Source: SZUA-368 sp028533045 (GTDB taxonomy: Bacteria; Spirochaetota; Spirochaetia; DSM-2461). Taken from it: a stretch of 64,000 bases of DNA. Below, one piece after another: positions 27,528-36,611 of the stretch. The stretch is taken from NCBI GenBank assembly GCA_050031985.1, contig JBNAIG010000027.1:62001-126000 (forward strand), given 5' to 3'. Positions within the stretch are counted from its first letter, which is position 1. The number at the start of each line of letters is the position of its first letter. Both the position numbers and the translations under genes were made by a program. The notes under the pieces were generated by a model. That model was not told the origin of the DNA and made no database searches. It worked only from the letters and a program-made list of their open reading frames with translations.

Positions 27528-28523
27528 TTATTCAACGATAATATTAGTTTCCACATAGTAAACAGGGGTTTTATAGCAGGGAACATCAAGACTTTCAATG
27601 TCGTAGAATTCTACATTAACCTGAGAAATAGATTCTGGAACTTGACCATCAAGTTTAAATTTCCCCATTATTGTAGTCCCGATTCCTTCTGCCATAGTAA
27701 TCTCATTTCTTCGATGCTCTTCAGCAGTTACACCACCAAATACAACGTTATATGATTCAAGATTAATACCTTCTTCTGTAATCATAACCAATGAGTTATA
27801 GCTATAATCAATTTGATCAATACCATTTATTGAAGTAATTTTTCCATAAAGGTACATCATTTTTTCACCTGCTTTATATTCAGCCCGATTAAACATAAAA
27901 CGATAACCATCAGCTTCAATATAATACTCTTCCAGTTCGTTCCTTATAACTTCATTTTGACTGGCGCTCTCATGTTGAGAGAAAGTGTCATGATTTAGGC
28001 TTTCCCCTAACAAAGCCATAACCGATTCATCCTTGAAAAATGACTCAGAAGCAACAGACAAAAGAGCTCCCGATTCAACATCAATAATTCGGGCATTTAC
28101 CTTTATACGGGAGCCTAAATCTGTAATTGTACCTGTCGTTATGGCATCTACCCCTAAAATATTACCAATTTCGGCCGCTGTTCCTTCACTAATTACTCCG
28201 CTCGTTCCGAGATTCCATTCCTTGAGAACAGAATCAAGAAGACTCCTTTCAACTACAGAAATATCACCAGAACGGAAAAGACGTATGGTCAGTTCTTCTC
28301 TAATATATTTTCCAAGCATTGAACTAGATCCATCCAGATCAACAAAATCCAGTATAGCTATGGTCGATTTTTGAGATTTCCCAAGTGTATAACTGAATTG
28401 ATCAGACAAATTATCGAGTCCCTCATCAAGAGATAGACCACTTTTTTCTGTGTCTGGTGAAGACGTACAACTTAAAAAAGAAATTATTATTCCAAGAATA
28501 ATGAGATGCCTTGTTAATTTCAT
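27528..28523 (-). CDS. Lipoprotein with CsgG/FlgO-like domain
   Basis: A 331-residue exported lipoprotein. The signal peptide ends in FLSC (Cys19). Residues about 50-180 resemble the CsgG/FlgO/LpoB fold: TIAILDFVDLDGSSS, the LTIRLFRSG stretch, VVERSLLDSVL, and later VDAITTGTI. Such proteins sit at the outer membrane and serve as secretion or flagellar-associated assembly factors. The C-terminal 150 residues are not recognised. It is lower in GC than the genes around it, which hints at a different origin or looser selection. The start has AGGATC upstream. It stands alone, with the DeoR operon promoter just downstream. Confidence 0.7.
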   Translation of the reverse strand: MKLTRHLIILGIIISFLSCTSSPDTEKSGLSLDEGLDNLSDQFSYTLGKSQKSTIAILDFVDLDGSSSMLGKYIREELTIRLFRSGDISVVERSLLDSVLKEWNLGTSGVISEGTAAEIGNILGVDAITTGTITDLGSRIKVNARIIDVESGALLSVASESFFKDESVMALLGESLNHDTFSQHESASQNEVIRNELEEYYIEADGYRFMFNRAEYKAGEKMMYLYGKITSINGIDQIDYSYNSLVMITEEGINLESYNVVFGGVTAEEHRRNEITMAEGIGTTIMGKFKLDGQVPESISQVNVEFYDIESLDVPCYKTPVYYVETNIIVE

Positions 28524-28677
28524 GATTGATCCTGATTTAATTAGTTTTTTATTATTTTGCTTAAGATATTGATTTCAGGTCAACAGGCCATTGTGATCAA
28601 TTCGAAAACATTCACATGTTGAACAAGTAACATTTTGACAAATCCGTCACCCGGTTTTTCTTGAGAATTAAGTCCGA

Positions 28678-29079
28678 ATGATTTATGATATTAACATGAC
28701 CCCTATCAAGGAGCTTAAAAATGTCCGGCAGCGTCCGGAGGAAGGATTCCGTCTCTGGTTTGCCAATGAATATTTCGATATTATATTTTGGTACGATGAA
28801 GAGGGGGGGAATCTGACAGGCTTCCAGTTCTGTTACGGAAAACCCCATGCAGAAAAAGCCTTTACCTGGGAATTGGGGAGTCAAAGTCATCACTATGTAA
28901 AGGAAGCTCGCGCCCAGGGTACCGGTATCCTCAGAGGCGATGCGGGGGCCCTAAGTCTGGGAGTTCTCAAGCAACTCCAGTCGGTAAGAGGGGAACTGCC
29001 CGTAGAACTCAGCAACTTTGTGATAAAGAAGCTTGTCGATGCGGTTCAGGCGCGGCAAGAGGCTGCCGCCACCGGTTAA
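28678..29079 (+). CDS. Conserved-looking hypothetical protein
   Basis: I do not recognise this 133-residue protein. It is soluble, with an aromatic-rich early half (RLWFANEYFDIIFWYDEE, then GNLTGFQFCYGK) that looks like a beta-sheet layer, and an amphipathic helical end. The codon use matches its neighbours, which supports a real gene. It starts at ATG 28678, with ATG 28696 as an alternative; neither has a strong ribosome binding site. It ends one base from the convergent glpK gene. No function is proposed. Confidence 0.6.
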   Translation: MIYDINMTPIKELKNVRQRPEEGFRLWFANEYFDIIFWYDEEGGNLTGFQFCYGKPHAEKAFTWELGSQSHHYVKEARAQGTGILRGDAGALSLGVLKQLQSVRGELPVELSNFVIKKLVDAVQARQEAAATG

Positions 29080-29080
29080 A

Positions 29081-30571
29081 CTACTCTTCCCAGTCCAAAC
29101 AGCGTCCTACCGCATGATTCCATCCGGCAAAAAGCTCTTCCCTTCTCTTCTCGGTCATGGCCGGTTCAAAACAACGGTCTTCCGCCCATATGACCTTTAA
29201 ATCCTCAACGGACTCCCAAAATCCAACGGCCAATCCGGCCAGATAGGCGGCACCCAGAGCTGTGGTTTCTATCGATGCCGGTCTGACAACTTCCGTATCC
29301 AAAATATCACTTTGAAACTGCATAAGAATATTGCTGCGTGAAGCTCCCCCATCTACTTTGACGCTCTGGAGCTTGAGACCCGAATCCTTCTCCATCACTT
29401 CCACAATCTCCCGGGTCCTATAGGCAATGGACTCCAACGCCGCCCGGCAGATGTGTGCTTTGTTGGCCCCTCTGGTCAAGCCGACTATCCCCGCCCGGGC
29501 TCCCATATCCCAATAGGGCGATCCCAAGCCCTGAAAGGCGGAAACCAGATAGACACCACCCGTATCCTCAACGGTTTCGGCCAGCCTGTTACATTCGGGA
29601 GCGGAAGAGATAATTCCCAGATTGTCCCGCAGCCACTGAATGACCGCTCCCCCCATGAATATGCTACCCTCCAAAGCGTAGGTAATTTTCCCGTTCCTGC
29701 CCCAGGCAATGGTCGTAAGAAGTCCGTTTTCCGAATGGACCGGCTTCTCTCCCGTATTCATAAGCATAAAACAGCCCGTTCCATAGGTATTTTTCACACA
29801 ACCTTCGCCCAGACACATCTGTCCAAAAAGAGCGGCCTGCTGGTCACCGGCCAATCCGGCAATGGGGATTTCCGCCCCGCAAACCTTCTTGTCCGTCATT
29901 CCCAGTATTTCGCTGCAACCCTTGACCTCCGGCAAAATCGCCCGGGGAATCTCCATAAGTTCCAGAAGCTCCTTGTCCCAGGCCAGGTCGTGTATATTAT
30001 AAAGCATAGTGCGGCTGGCGTTGGTATAATCGGTGACATGGACCTTCCCGCCGGTGAGTTTCCAGATAAGCCAAGTATCCACCGTACCAAAACAGAGTTC
30101 CCCCCGTTCGGCCATTTCCCGGGCTCCCCCCACATTATCCAGAATCCAGCGAATCTTACTGGCCGAAAAATAGGCGTCAATCTTAAGGCCTGTCTTACTC
30201 TGAACCTTCTCTTCCAGCCCCCATTTTTTAAGCTGCTGGCAGAAATCAGCCGTTCGGCGGCACTGCCAAACAATGGCATTATAGACGGGCTCCCCCGTTT
30301 TCCTGTCCCAGAGAATAGTGGTTTCCCGCTGATTAGTAATTCCCAGAGCCGCCACGTCATCAAGACTGACTTTCTTTGTCTCCAAAAGTTCCCTAAACAT
30401 ATTAATCTGACTATTCCAGATATCCAAAGGATCGTGTTCTACCCATTTCTCTTTGGGATAGTGCTGGGGATACTCCTCCTGAGCCACCCCTTGAATGATT
30501 CCCTTTTTATCTACAAGCACAGCCCGGGAGCTGGTCGTTCCCTGATCCAGCGCAATTACATAGTTTTTCAT
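29081..30571 (-). CDS. glpK: Glycerol kinase
   Basis: A 496-residue FGGY-family kinase that phosphorylates glycerol to sn-glycerol 3-phosphate with ATP. Diagnostic parts are the N-terminal ALDQGTTSSRA phosphate loop, the GITNQRET stretch with QCRRTAD, the GTVDTWLIWKLT motif, and VDGGASRSNILMQF near the C-terminus. Length and motif order match GlpK. It has its own sigma70 promoter at 30601-30629. No glycerol facilitator or GlpD is adjacent. Substrate assignment within FGGY kinases is strong here because the whole N-terminal half follows the GlpK pattern. Confidence 0.96.
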   Translation of the reverse strand: MKNYVIALDQGTTSSRAVLVDKKGIIQGVAQEEYPQHYPKEKWVEHDPLDIWNSQINMFRELLETKKVSLDDVAALGITNQRETTILWDRKTGEPVYNAIVWQCRRTADFCQQLKKWGLEEKVQSKTGLKIDAYFSASKIRWILDNVGGAREMAERGELCFGTVDTWLIWKLTGGKVHVTDYTNASRTMLYNIHDLAWDKELLELMEIPRAILPEVKGCSEILGMTDKKVCGAEIPIAGLAGDQQAALFGQMCLGEGCVKNTYGTGCFMLMNTGEKPVHSENGLLTTIAWGRNGKITYALEGSIFMGGAVIQWLRDNLGIISSAPECNRLAETVEDTGGVYLVSAFQGLGSPYWDMGARAGIVGLTRGANKAHICRAALESIAYRTREIVEVMEKDSGLKLQSVKVDGGASRSNILMQFQSDILDTEVVRPASIETTALGAAYLAGLAVGFWESVEDLKVIWAEDRCFEPAMTEKRREELFAGWNHAVGRCLDWEE

Positions 30572-30600
30572 TGGACAAACCTCTCTTGATGAACGAAACT

Positions 30601-30629
30601 ATTATAAACCCGGTTTTGTCACACCGCAA
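30601..30629 (-). promoter_or_regulatory. glpK promoter
   Basis: On the minus strand, TTGCGG (30624-30629) and a perfect TATAAT (30601-30606) are 17 bases apart. AGAGAGG lies before the glpK start and leaves a leader of about 23 bases. Confidence 0.65.
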
Positions 30630-30752
30630 GGAGAAGATACAACAAGATTTTACCTATTCATTCATATTCCATTTTTTTATAAATAAACTATGTTTTTCAT
30701 CATTTATAATATATAATTGCCTTATATAAAAAGAAATTAAAAGGGGTATTAA

Positions 30753-32612
30753 ATGACTATAAAAAGTAAACTATTCCTACATGTTTTTGGTATCATATTC
30801 TCATTTATTCTCATTTCCACAGCCTATTTTCTTTCAAGATCCCCAATAAATAAACTTGCCAGCGAGGTTTTAATACTCGAGGAATTGGAAAAAAGCCTTA
30901 TACAAGAGCAGCTTTACCTTTCCAGTGTCATTGGAACTCAGACCTATGCCACCACAATGGACAAGCTTTATAAACAATCTCTAAATACGGATACCCTCTT
31001 TGACCAAGTCCAATTTCTCGACACAATAAAGAAACAGGATTCCTCTTTGGAAGAAGCACTGGAAATCATAACTAACCTTAATGGCCTGCGTAAAACACGA
31101 ATCGAAGACTTAAAAAAAGCCGATACCCTGTTTCGAGAATCACTTAACAAAAACTTCATTGTCCTTAACTCCTTTACCTTTGTTAAACTATTGGATTCAT
31201 CCTATTCCCTTGGTCGTTCAACTTCTCAAGATTTAATACTATTAAATGATTCCCTATCCGAACTTATGTCGCAACACAGCATATACAGGAACGCCCTGGA
31301 AAGCTCCCAAAGCATAATGACCGAACAGTTCGATAGAATTAACCTGGCTATTGCCCGTTATGACCTACTATCTCAACTAATCTCACTTGTTATGGCCGGG
31401 GTAGCCCTCTTGGCGATTCTCTTCTTTAGTCTTCAATTCACAAAGGGAATAGCCAAAAATATACAGTACCTCATTATCTCCATTAATAATATGAGCGGAG
31501 GAGACCTAAGCGCAGAACACAACATTACATCCCGTGACGACTTTGGACTTCTCAATGATAACTTAAACAGCTTTCAAATTAACCTTAATGAGATAATAAG
31601 CCGAATAAAAGAAACCGCCCGGGAGAATCTTGACGTTAAAAATGAATTAAGCAGTCAGGTTAATGCTACGGAAACCTCGGCCGATGAGATCAAAGCCAAT
31701 ACAAAAACAATGGATGGTGATACAAAACAATTGGACAGGACCGCAAAGGAAACCAGTCTTGCCATGCGTGAAATCTCTGACAAAATACAAATCGTCAACC
31801 AAGGCGTAATGGACCAGACTGTCATGGTGGAAGAATCTACCGCTGCGGTTCACCAGATGATGGCCTCTGTTAAAAATGTAGAACAGGTTACCACTAAAAA
31901 ACTGGAAAGCCTCGATAATACGGTAAGTCTCATGAGAGAGGGAAATGATCAGCTTCTCCAGACTACCACCAATATAAAGAATATTCATAATAACATTGAC
32001 AGTATTCGACAGATGATAGAGGTTATCGACAATATCGCGTCCCAAACCAACCTCCTTGCCATGAATGCGGCCATAGAAGCGGCCCATGCGGGAGAGGTAG
32101 GTAAAGGCTTTGCCGTAGTAGCCGATGAAATCCGTAAACTCGCCGAAGCCTCCTCGGAAAGTTCCCGGGATATAAACATAAGCCTTAATGACATTATTAA
32201 TAACATTCAGGACGCCTCATCCTCAAGCGACATCACAACGGAAACATTCACAAAAACCCTGACCGAGGTGGATGACCTTTTTAACTCCATGAGTGAAATA
32301 GGCCGGAGTATGGCAGAGCTCAAAGCGGGAGGAGATCAAATTAATAACGCCATGGTATCTCTCCAGTCCTCCGCAGTCCAAGTAAGAGACAAATCGGAAG
32401 AGATGACCGAAGAATCGGCGAAGGTTACGAGCGCCGTTGAAACAGTGGGAAATCTTGCAGACAATGTCACAAAAAGCATTGAACTTGTAGAAGAGGGCAT
32501 TTTCAATATAGCCAGGGCCGTAGTAGTTGTGAAATCCACCACAGAAAGTATAGGCTCCGTGGCGGATAGAATAGAGAAAGAATTGGATTTTTTCCATACC
32601 GACAAGCAGTAG
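30753..32612 (+). CDS. Methyl-accepting chemotaxis protein
   Basis: A 619-residue transmembrane receptor. TM1 (about 10-28) and TM2 (about 207-228) flank a helical periplasmic sensor of about 175 residues. A HAMP domain follows, then the signalling coiled coil, whose hairpin tip contains NLLAMNAAIEAAHAGEVGKGFAVVADE (cited by its core AAIEAAHAG). The tip is the CheA/CheW contact. The gene is lower in GC than the flanking metabolic genes. AAGGGG precedes the start, and a TATAAT (about 30705-30710) lies upstream without a clear -35. The ligand is unknown. It is divergent from glpK; a link to glycerol taxis would be a guess. Confidence 0.95.
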   Translation: MTIKSKLFLHVFGIIFSFILISTAYFLSRSPINKLASEVLILEELEKSLIQEQLYLSSVIGTQTYATTMDKLYKQSLNTDTLFDQVQFLDTIKKQDSSLEEALEIITNLNGLRKTRIEDLKKADTLFRESLNKNFIVLNSFTFVKLLDSSYSLGRSTSQDLILLNDSLSELMSQHSIYRNALESSQSIMTEQFDRINLAIARYDLLSQLISLVMAGVALLAILFFSLQFTKGIAKNIQYLIISINNMSGGDLSAEHNITSRDDFGLLNDNLNSFQINLNEIISRIKETARENLDVKNELSSQVNATETSADEIKANTKTMDGDTKQLDRTAKETSLAMREISDKIQIVNQGVMDQTVMVEESTAAVHQMMASVKNVEQVTTKKLESLDNTVSLMREGNDQLLQTTTNIKNIHNNIDSIRQMIEVIDNIASQTNLLAMNAAIEAAHAGEVGKGFAVVADEIRKLAEASSESSRDINISLNDIINNIQDASSSSDITTETFTKTLTEVDDLFNSMSEIGRSMAELKAGGDQINNAMVSLQSSAVQVRDKSEEMTEESAKVTSAVETVGNLADNVTKSIELVEEGIFNIARAVVVVKSTTESIGSVADRIEKELDFFHTDKQ

Positions 32613-32968
32613 ATTCGGGACCATAGTTTTTACACACATACAAATTTCCATTTACACACATATATATAAACATTGACACACAGAAAGAGAAACAAGAATT
32701 ACAGATCTTAAACATATGTCTATCTTGACTATTTCAGCCAGTTTATCGATAAATAAGCCCTTAAAAAACAGCCTAGAGCCTCTATACCTTGCACACATTG
32801 TGCTTTCATACACTGTTTGTGTATTTTAGATTTACACAACTAAAAGTAACGTTTTTTTAACAATATTACCCTTTTATGATATATTTTTTACACATTACTC
32901 ATTGACAACGGTACATTCATTTATTAACATTTTTGTAATGATCTACAACTTAAGGAGAGATTATACCT
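32613..32968. promoter_or_regulatory. AT-rich intergenic region with repeated TTNACACA motifs
   Basis: This 356-base gap holds TTTACACA at about 32629, 32651, 32831 and 32887, and related TTGACACA and TTGCACACA near 32673 and 32789. A 12-base palindrome, TTTATCGATAAA, lies at 32742-32753. I see no gene in it. The repeated motif may be a binding site for control of the outer-membrane protein gene. Confidence 0.4.
32902..32930 (+). promoter_or_regulatory. Promoter of the outer-membrane protein gene
   Basis: TTGACA (32902-32907) and TAACAT (32925-32930) are 17 bases apart. AAGGAGA (32952-32958) precedes ATG 32969. The perfect -35 and strong ribosome binding site suggest high expression. Confidence 0.65.
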
Positions 32969-34012
32969 ATGAATAGAAAAATATTTATCACCCTGTTTTT
33001 AATGACTGTGGCCGTTGCTGTTTTCGCCGATGATGCCATGGTTCTGCCCGAAGGCGTTATGAGATTGACTTTTGCGAATACCTATGCCATGGCCGATGAG
33101 GCCTATAATTCTGATGGAGATGCAGAAGACTCCGCAGAATATTCTTTCTACTATCTTGGCGGAGCCCTTGAATTTGGTATAACAGAAAAGGTTACTGCAG
33201 CCGTACAGTGGACACCTGGTGTAAGCCTCTATGAAGATTACAATGATGAAGATACTCTCGGTTCCCTCAATGACCAAGTAGAATTCTCCGGTCTTGCGGA
33301 CCTTTTTGTGGGAGCTAAAGTACAGGTAGTGGAAAATGATAACATACGATTTGCCTTTGCCCCGGGTATAGCAGTCCCCCTTGATTCCCTAGATGGAGAA
33401 GAAGCCGCAGAAGATGCTATGAACGGTGATGACTTTAAACTCGTAACTGCAAGTACTACAGAAGGCTATGGTATTGGTGGACGTTTCTACTTAGATTACA
33501 TAGTAACTGAAGACTTTTACATAAACTTCTATAATCAGACAAAATATTACTTCTCAAATGAGAGATATGCCGACGGTGCCGGCGCCACATATGCAGGTAC
33601 TTATGCTGGAACATTTGACTATTATTACTATGACTTAGGTCAAACTCTTGCTGATTCCTTAGCTGCAGCAGAAGCCGCAGCGGAAGCTACACTTGTTGAA
33701 CACGAGTATGATTATCCCATATATTTTGATTTTGAACTGGATTTTAACTACGATCTCCATCTTACTCCCAAAACAAAATTTGGATTTGGCTTACCTGTTA
33801 AATATTCAGTCGCAGGTGAAACAAAAGAAGACGGTGTGAATCAAGAAGACGATTACTACTCTGTAGCCATTGATCCTTCCGTGTCTTTCTTTACAGCCGA
33901 ATCCATTCCTTTTGAAGTAGCTGTTGATTATTACCTAACATTGGCTGGAAAAAATGTTGATAAGAGAAGCTACGTTGGCCTCCAGCTTAAACTCTTTTAC
34001 GACTTTTACTAG
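32969..34012 (+). CDS. Outer-membrane beta-barrel protein
   Basis: A 347-residue protein with a clear signal peptide cut after VFA (about residue 20). The mature part is acidic, rich in Tyr, Phe, Asp and Glu, and shows alternating strands typical of an outer-membrane barrel. It ends in FYDFY, with the terminal aromatic residue that barrels use for BAM recognition. One odd stretch (about 228-243) is Ala/Glu-rich and probably forms an extracellular or periplasmic loop. It has a strong promoter and ribosome binding site and a terminator, so it is a single-gene unit. Its transport function or surface role is not known. Confidence 0.8.
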   Translation: MNRKIFITLFLMTVAVAVFADDAMVLPEGVMRLTFANTYAMADEAYNSDGDAEDSAEYSFYYLGGALEFGITEKVTAAVQWTPGVSLYEDYNDEDTLGSLNDQVEFSGLADLFVGAKVQVVENDNIRFAFAPGIAVPLDSLDGEEAAEDAMNGDDFKLVTASTTEGYGIGGRFYLDYIVTEDFYINFYNQTKYYFSNERYADGAGATYAGTYAGTFDYYYYDLGQTLADSLAAAEAAAEATLVEHEYDYPIYFDFELDFNYDLHLTPKTKFGFGLPVKYSVAGETKEDGVNQEDDYYSVAIDPSVSFFTAESIPFEVAVDYYLTLAGKNVDKRSYVGLQLKLFYDFY

Positions 34013-34045
34013 AAATTAACCTACCGGTTCACAACCGGATGATTC

Positions 34046-34079
34046 AAAGGGCCGCTTTCCGGAAGGAGGGCGGCCCTTT
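34046..34079 (+). terminator. Hairpin terminator after the outer-membrane protein gene
   Basis: AAAGGGCCGC (34046-34055) pairs with GCGGCCCTTT (34070-34079), a 10-base perfect stem with a 14-base loop. A smaller hairpin, CCGGTT-cac-AACCGG, precedes it at 34024-34038. The T tract is short. Confidence 0.7.
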
Positions 34080-34300
34080 CGCGTAGAGGGAGAAGGATTG
34101 CAGCGGTTACGGGCCGCGGTGCCCGGGCTGACGGGAGGAAGACCGATAAAGGCGCCGGGATAAGCCCGTTTGAGCGAAAAGCCTGGTTTTCCCGGCACGG
34201 AAGGGCCGGGGAAACTCCCCCGTCGGCATTCATTTTCCCCTATTTTTCTTAGCGAACCTATGGTCCTAATCGGGGGGTTTCTGATAGGATATGTCTTTAA
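34080..34300. other. GC-rich intergenic stretch, no gene recognised
   Basis: This 220-base segment is much more GC-rich than the gene before it. It holds small hairpins (for example GGGG-aaac-TCCCC near 34210-34222). It does not match RNase P, tmRNA, SRP RNA or a riboswitch that I know. It may be leader sequence, a decayed gene or an unrecognised RNA. Confidence 0.3.
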
Positions 34301-34301
34301 C

Positions 34302-34307
34302 TATAAT
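34302..34307 (+). promoter_or_regulatory. -10 box of the MetRS gene
   Basis: A perfect TATAAT lies 23 bases before ATG 34331, with AGGAG at 34321-34325. No good -35 is seen (TTCTGA at 17-base spacing). Confidence 0.5.
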
Positions 34308-34330
34308 CTTATGATTTTACAGGAGCGACC

Positions 34331-36334
34331 ATGAGCAAGGGCAAGAACCAGAATAACTACGGACCGGCTAAACCGACGAAAGAGAACAGACCGGTTTTCC
34401 CCCAACGGGCGGTTATTACGGGGGGGATGCCCTATGGTAACAAACCGCTTCATTTGGGCCATATTGGGGCGGTGTTCGTCCAGGCCGATATTTTTACCCG
34501 TTTTATGAAGGACCGAATTGGGGAGGAGAATGTTATTTTCGTTTCCGGGACGGACTGCTACGGTTCGCCTATTGTGGAGTACTACCGCAAGGGTAAGGAG
34601 GCCGGTGAGATTGAGGGGTCGATTGAGGACTTTGTGATGGCTTCCCACGAGAAGCAGAAGGAAGCCCTTAAGGCTTTTGGGGTTTCTCCCAGTCTTTACG
34701 GGACCTCTGCCTTTGGCCGGGCCGGGGAGATTCACAAGGAGTTGGGCGAGCGGATTCTTAAGGGGCTCCACGAAAAGGGTCATTTGAAGAAACTCAGTTT
34801 TCCCCAGTTTTACGATCCCGAGGCGGGGGTTTTCCTGAACGGGCGCCAGGTTGTGGGAAAATGTCCTGTGCCGGGCTGCCAGTCGGAGAAGGGTTATGCC
34901 GATGAGTGTGACCTGGGCCACCCCTATGAGCCTAAGGATCTGATTGATCCCAAGAGTTCCCTTACCGGTGAGACGCCGGAGATGCGCGAGGTGAGCAACT
35001 GGTACATTGACCTTCCCGAGTTCCGAAAGGAGCTGACTGCCTGGGCTGACTCTCTTTCGGACATTCCCGGCTATCGGCGCAATGTGATTTCCACGATTAA
35101 GGAATTCCTTGAGCCCCCTGTTGTTTATATTAAAAAGGACTTTGAAGAGGAATTAGCGGGGCTTAAGCTGACTATTCCCCACGAGGTCCGGGAAGATAAA
35201 AAATCGATTATCCTGGAGTTTGCTTCTCTTGAAGAGCGGGAAGAGGCCGGTTCTGTACTGAATGAGGCGGGTATACGCTTTAGGGCCGGAAAAACTCTGA
35301 CTCCCTTTCGTTTGACCGGAAATGTGGAGTGGAGCCTTCCTGCGCCGGACTTGGAGGATTTGAAGGATCTGACCTTTTGGGTTTGGCCTGAATCGCTTTG
35401 GACGCCTATCTCTTTTACCTCCACCTACCTGGAATCACAGGGTCAGGACAAGGAGGAGTGGAAGAAGTGGTGGTCCAGCAAGGATTCCCAGGTGTACCAG
35501 TTCATTGGGGAAGATAACATTTACTTCTACAGCCTGGCGGAGATGGCGATTTTTATGGGTTTTGAATCGGAAAACCCCCATCCCGTTCCGGAAGAAGGGG
35601 AACTGCAACTGCCCCGTTTGGTGGCGAACTGTCACCTTCTCCAGGGGGATAAAAAGGCATCCTCCTCCGGTAAGGTTAAGGCGATTATGGCCATGGACCT
35701 GCTGGAACACTATACGCCGGAACAGCTCCGGGCCCACTTTTTCTCACTCGGCCTGGCTATGCGCCCCATCAGCTTCAAGCCCAAACCTTTCAACCCCGAT
35801 GCCCAGCCCAAGGATGCCGACCCGGTTCTTAAGGAAGGGAACCTCCTGAGCAATGTAATGAACCGCATCTGCCGTTCCTGTTTCTACACGGCTCAGAAGT
35901 ACACCGACGGGAAGCTGCCCTTTGGCGAAATTGACCCGGAAGTAAGGGAAGAGGCGGATCAGGCGATTCTGAACTTTGAAAATGTGATGCACCGCCAGGA
36001 ATTCCACCGGGCCATGTCCATTCTGGACAAATACATTCGTTCGGTAAGTAAATACTGGGCAAAGAATGTGAAAAACGATATGGAAGCAGAGGAGATAACC
36101 CCCGTACTGGTGAACGTGTTCCACATGGTTCGTACGGCCATTCTCCTCCTCCACCCCATCGCACCGGAAGGGACGGAAATGGTTAGAGAGTATCTCCAGG
36201 CCAATGAGGACTTCTTCAAGTGGGACAACTGCTTTGAGACAATCTATCACTTTGTGGAAAATCCCGAGGACCACGAGCTGAAGTTTCTGGAGCCCCGGGT
36301 GGATTTCTTTAAGAAACATTCGAGCCAGTTCTAG
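34331..36334 (+). CDS. metG: Divergent methionyl-tRNA synthetase
   Basis: A 667-residue class I synthetase. The HIGH signature is HLGH in PYGNKPLHLGHIG. A zinc knuckle lies in the connective region (CPVPGC, then CDLGH). The segment corresponding to KMSKS reads KKASSSGK, and the stretch before it, FIGEDNIYFYSL, aligns with the FIGKD-I-YFH pattern of MetRS. An unusual insertion (about 265-340) interrupts the connective domain. There is no C-terminal tRNA-binding (EMAP) domain, and the protein ends after the anticodon-binding helices. It should charge tRNA-Met, but the changed loop makes it a divergent or secondary form. Whether another metG exists elsewhere in the genome cannot be seen here. 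Confidence 0.8.
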   Translation: MSKGKNQNNYGPAKPTKENRPVFPQRAVITGGMPYGNKPLHLGHIGAVFVQADIFTRFMKDRIGEENVIFVSGTDCYGSPIVEYYRKGKEAGEIEGSIEDFVMASHEKQKEALKAFGVSPSLYGTSAFGRAGEIHKELGERILKGLHEKGHLKKLSFPQFYDPEAGVFLNGRQVVGKCPVPGCQSEKGYADECDLGHPYEPKDLIDPKSSLTGETPEMREVSNWYIDLPEFRKELTAWADSLSDIPGYRRNVISTIKEFLEPPVVYIKKDFEEELAGLKLTIPHEVREDKKSIILEFASLEEREEAGSVLNEAGIRFRAGKTLTPFRLTGNVEWSLPAPDLEDLKDLTFWVWPESLWTPISFTSTYLESQGQDKEEWKKWWSSKDSQVYQFIGEDNIYFYSLAEMAIFMGFESENPHPVPEEGELQLPRLVANCHLLQGDKKASSSGKVKAIMAMDLLEHYTPEQLRAHFFSLGLAMRPISFKPKPFNPDAQPKDADPVLKEGNLLSNVMNRICRSCFYTAQKYTDGKLPFGEIDPEVREEADQAILNFENVMHRQEFHRAMSILDKYIRSVSKYWAKNVKNDMEAEEITPVLVNVFHMVRTAILLLHPIAPEGTEMVREYLQANEDFFKWDNCFETIYHFVENPEDHELKFLEPRVDFFKKHSSQF

Positions 36335-36611
36335 TGACCACGGATGGCGCGGAAGGCACCGATGGGATTCTCGTGGGAGAAGGTCGATCGGGGCTTCCGC
36401 GGGGAGCGAGTGTAAGCTGTTTAACTCTGTTCCCATAAACCTACAACCTGCTTAAACAAAAAGGGCCCTGCATCGCAGTGGCCCTTTTTATATTATTTCG
36501 TGCTTTTCGCGTCATCCTTTAGCGTGCTTCGCGGTAAACTTTACACGTCAAACCTTCTACTTCCGCTGTCCGCTTTCGTCCATCCGCTTTCGGCTTTCTT
36601 ACGTCCGCTCT
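36335..36611. other. Intergenic region between metG and purL
   Basis: It holds the two-way terminator at 36458-36489. The stretch from about 36545 to 36611 is pyrimidine-rich with near-repeats of TCCGCTTTCG on the + strand. No gene is recognised in it. Confidence 0.5.
36458..36489. terminator. Strong two-way terminator between metG and purL
   Basis: AAAAAGGGCC (36458-36467) pairs with GGCCCTTTTT (36480-36489). An inner stem, CTGC-atc-GCAG, extends the hairpin. T tracts on both strands allow it to end both convergent transcripts. Confidence 0.85.

Noticed and set aside
28612..28893. A 93-codon minus-strand frame opposite the hypothetical gene at 28678
   Set aside because: The + strand frame has codon use like its neighbours and a tidy convergent end with glpK; the minus frame does not.
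29453..30589. A 378-codon + strand frame opposite glpK
   Set aside because: Antisense shadow of a highly conserved gene, without a domain.
32720..32900. DnaA-box-like TTTACACA array as a replication origin
   Set aside because: The boxes lack the CC of TTATCCACA, and there is no dnaA, dnaN or gyrB gene nearby.
34051..34075. SRP RNA-like CCGGAAGGA after the outer-membrane protein gene
   Set aside because: The flanking AGCAGCC and GGTCAGG parts of 4.5S RNA are absent. The sequence is the loop of a terminator stem.
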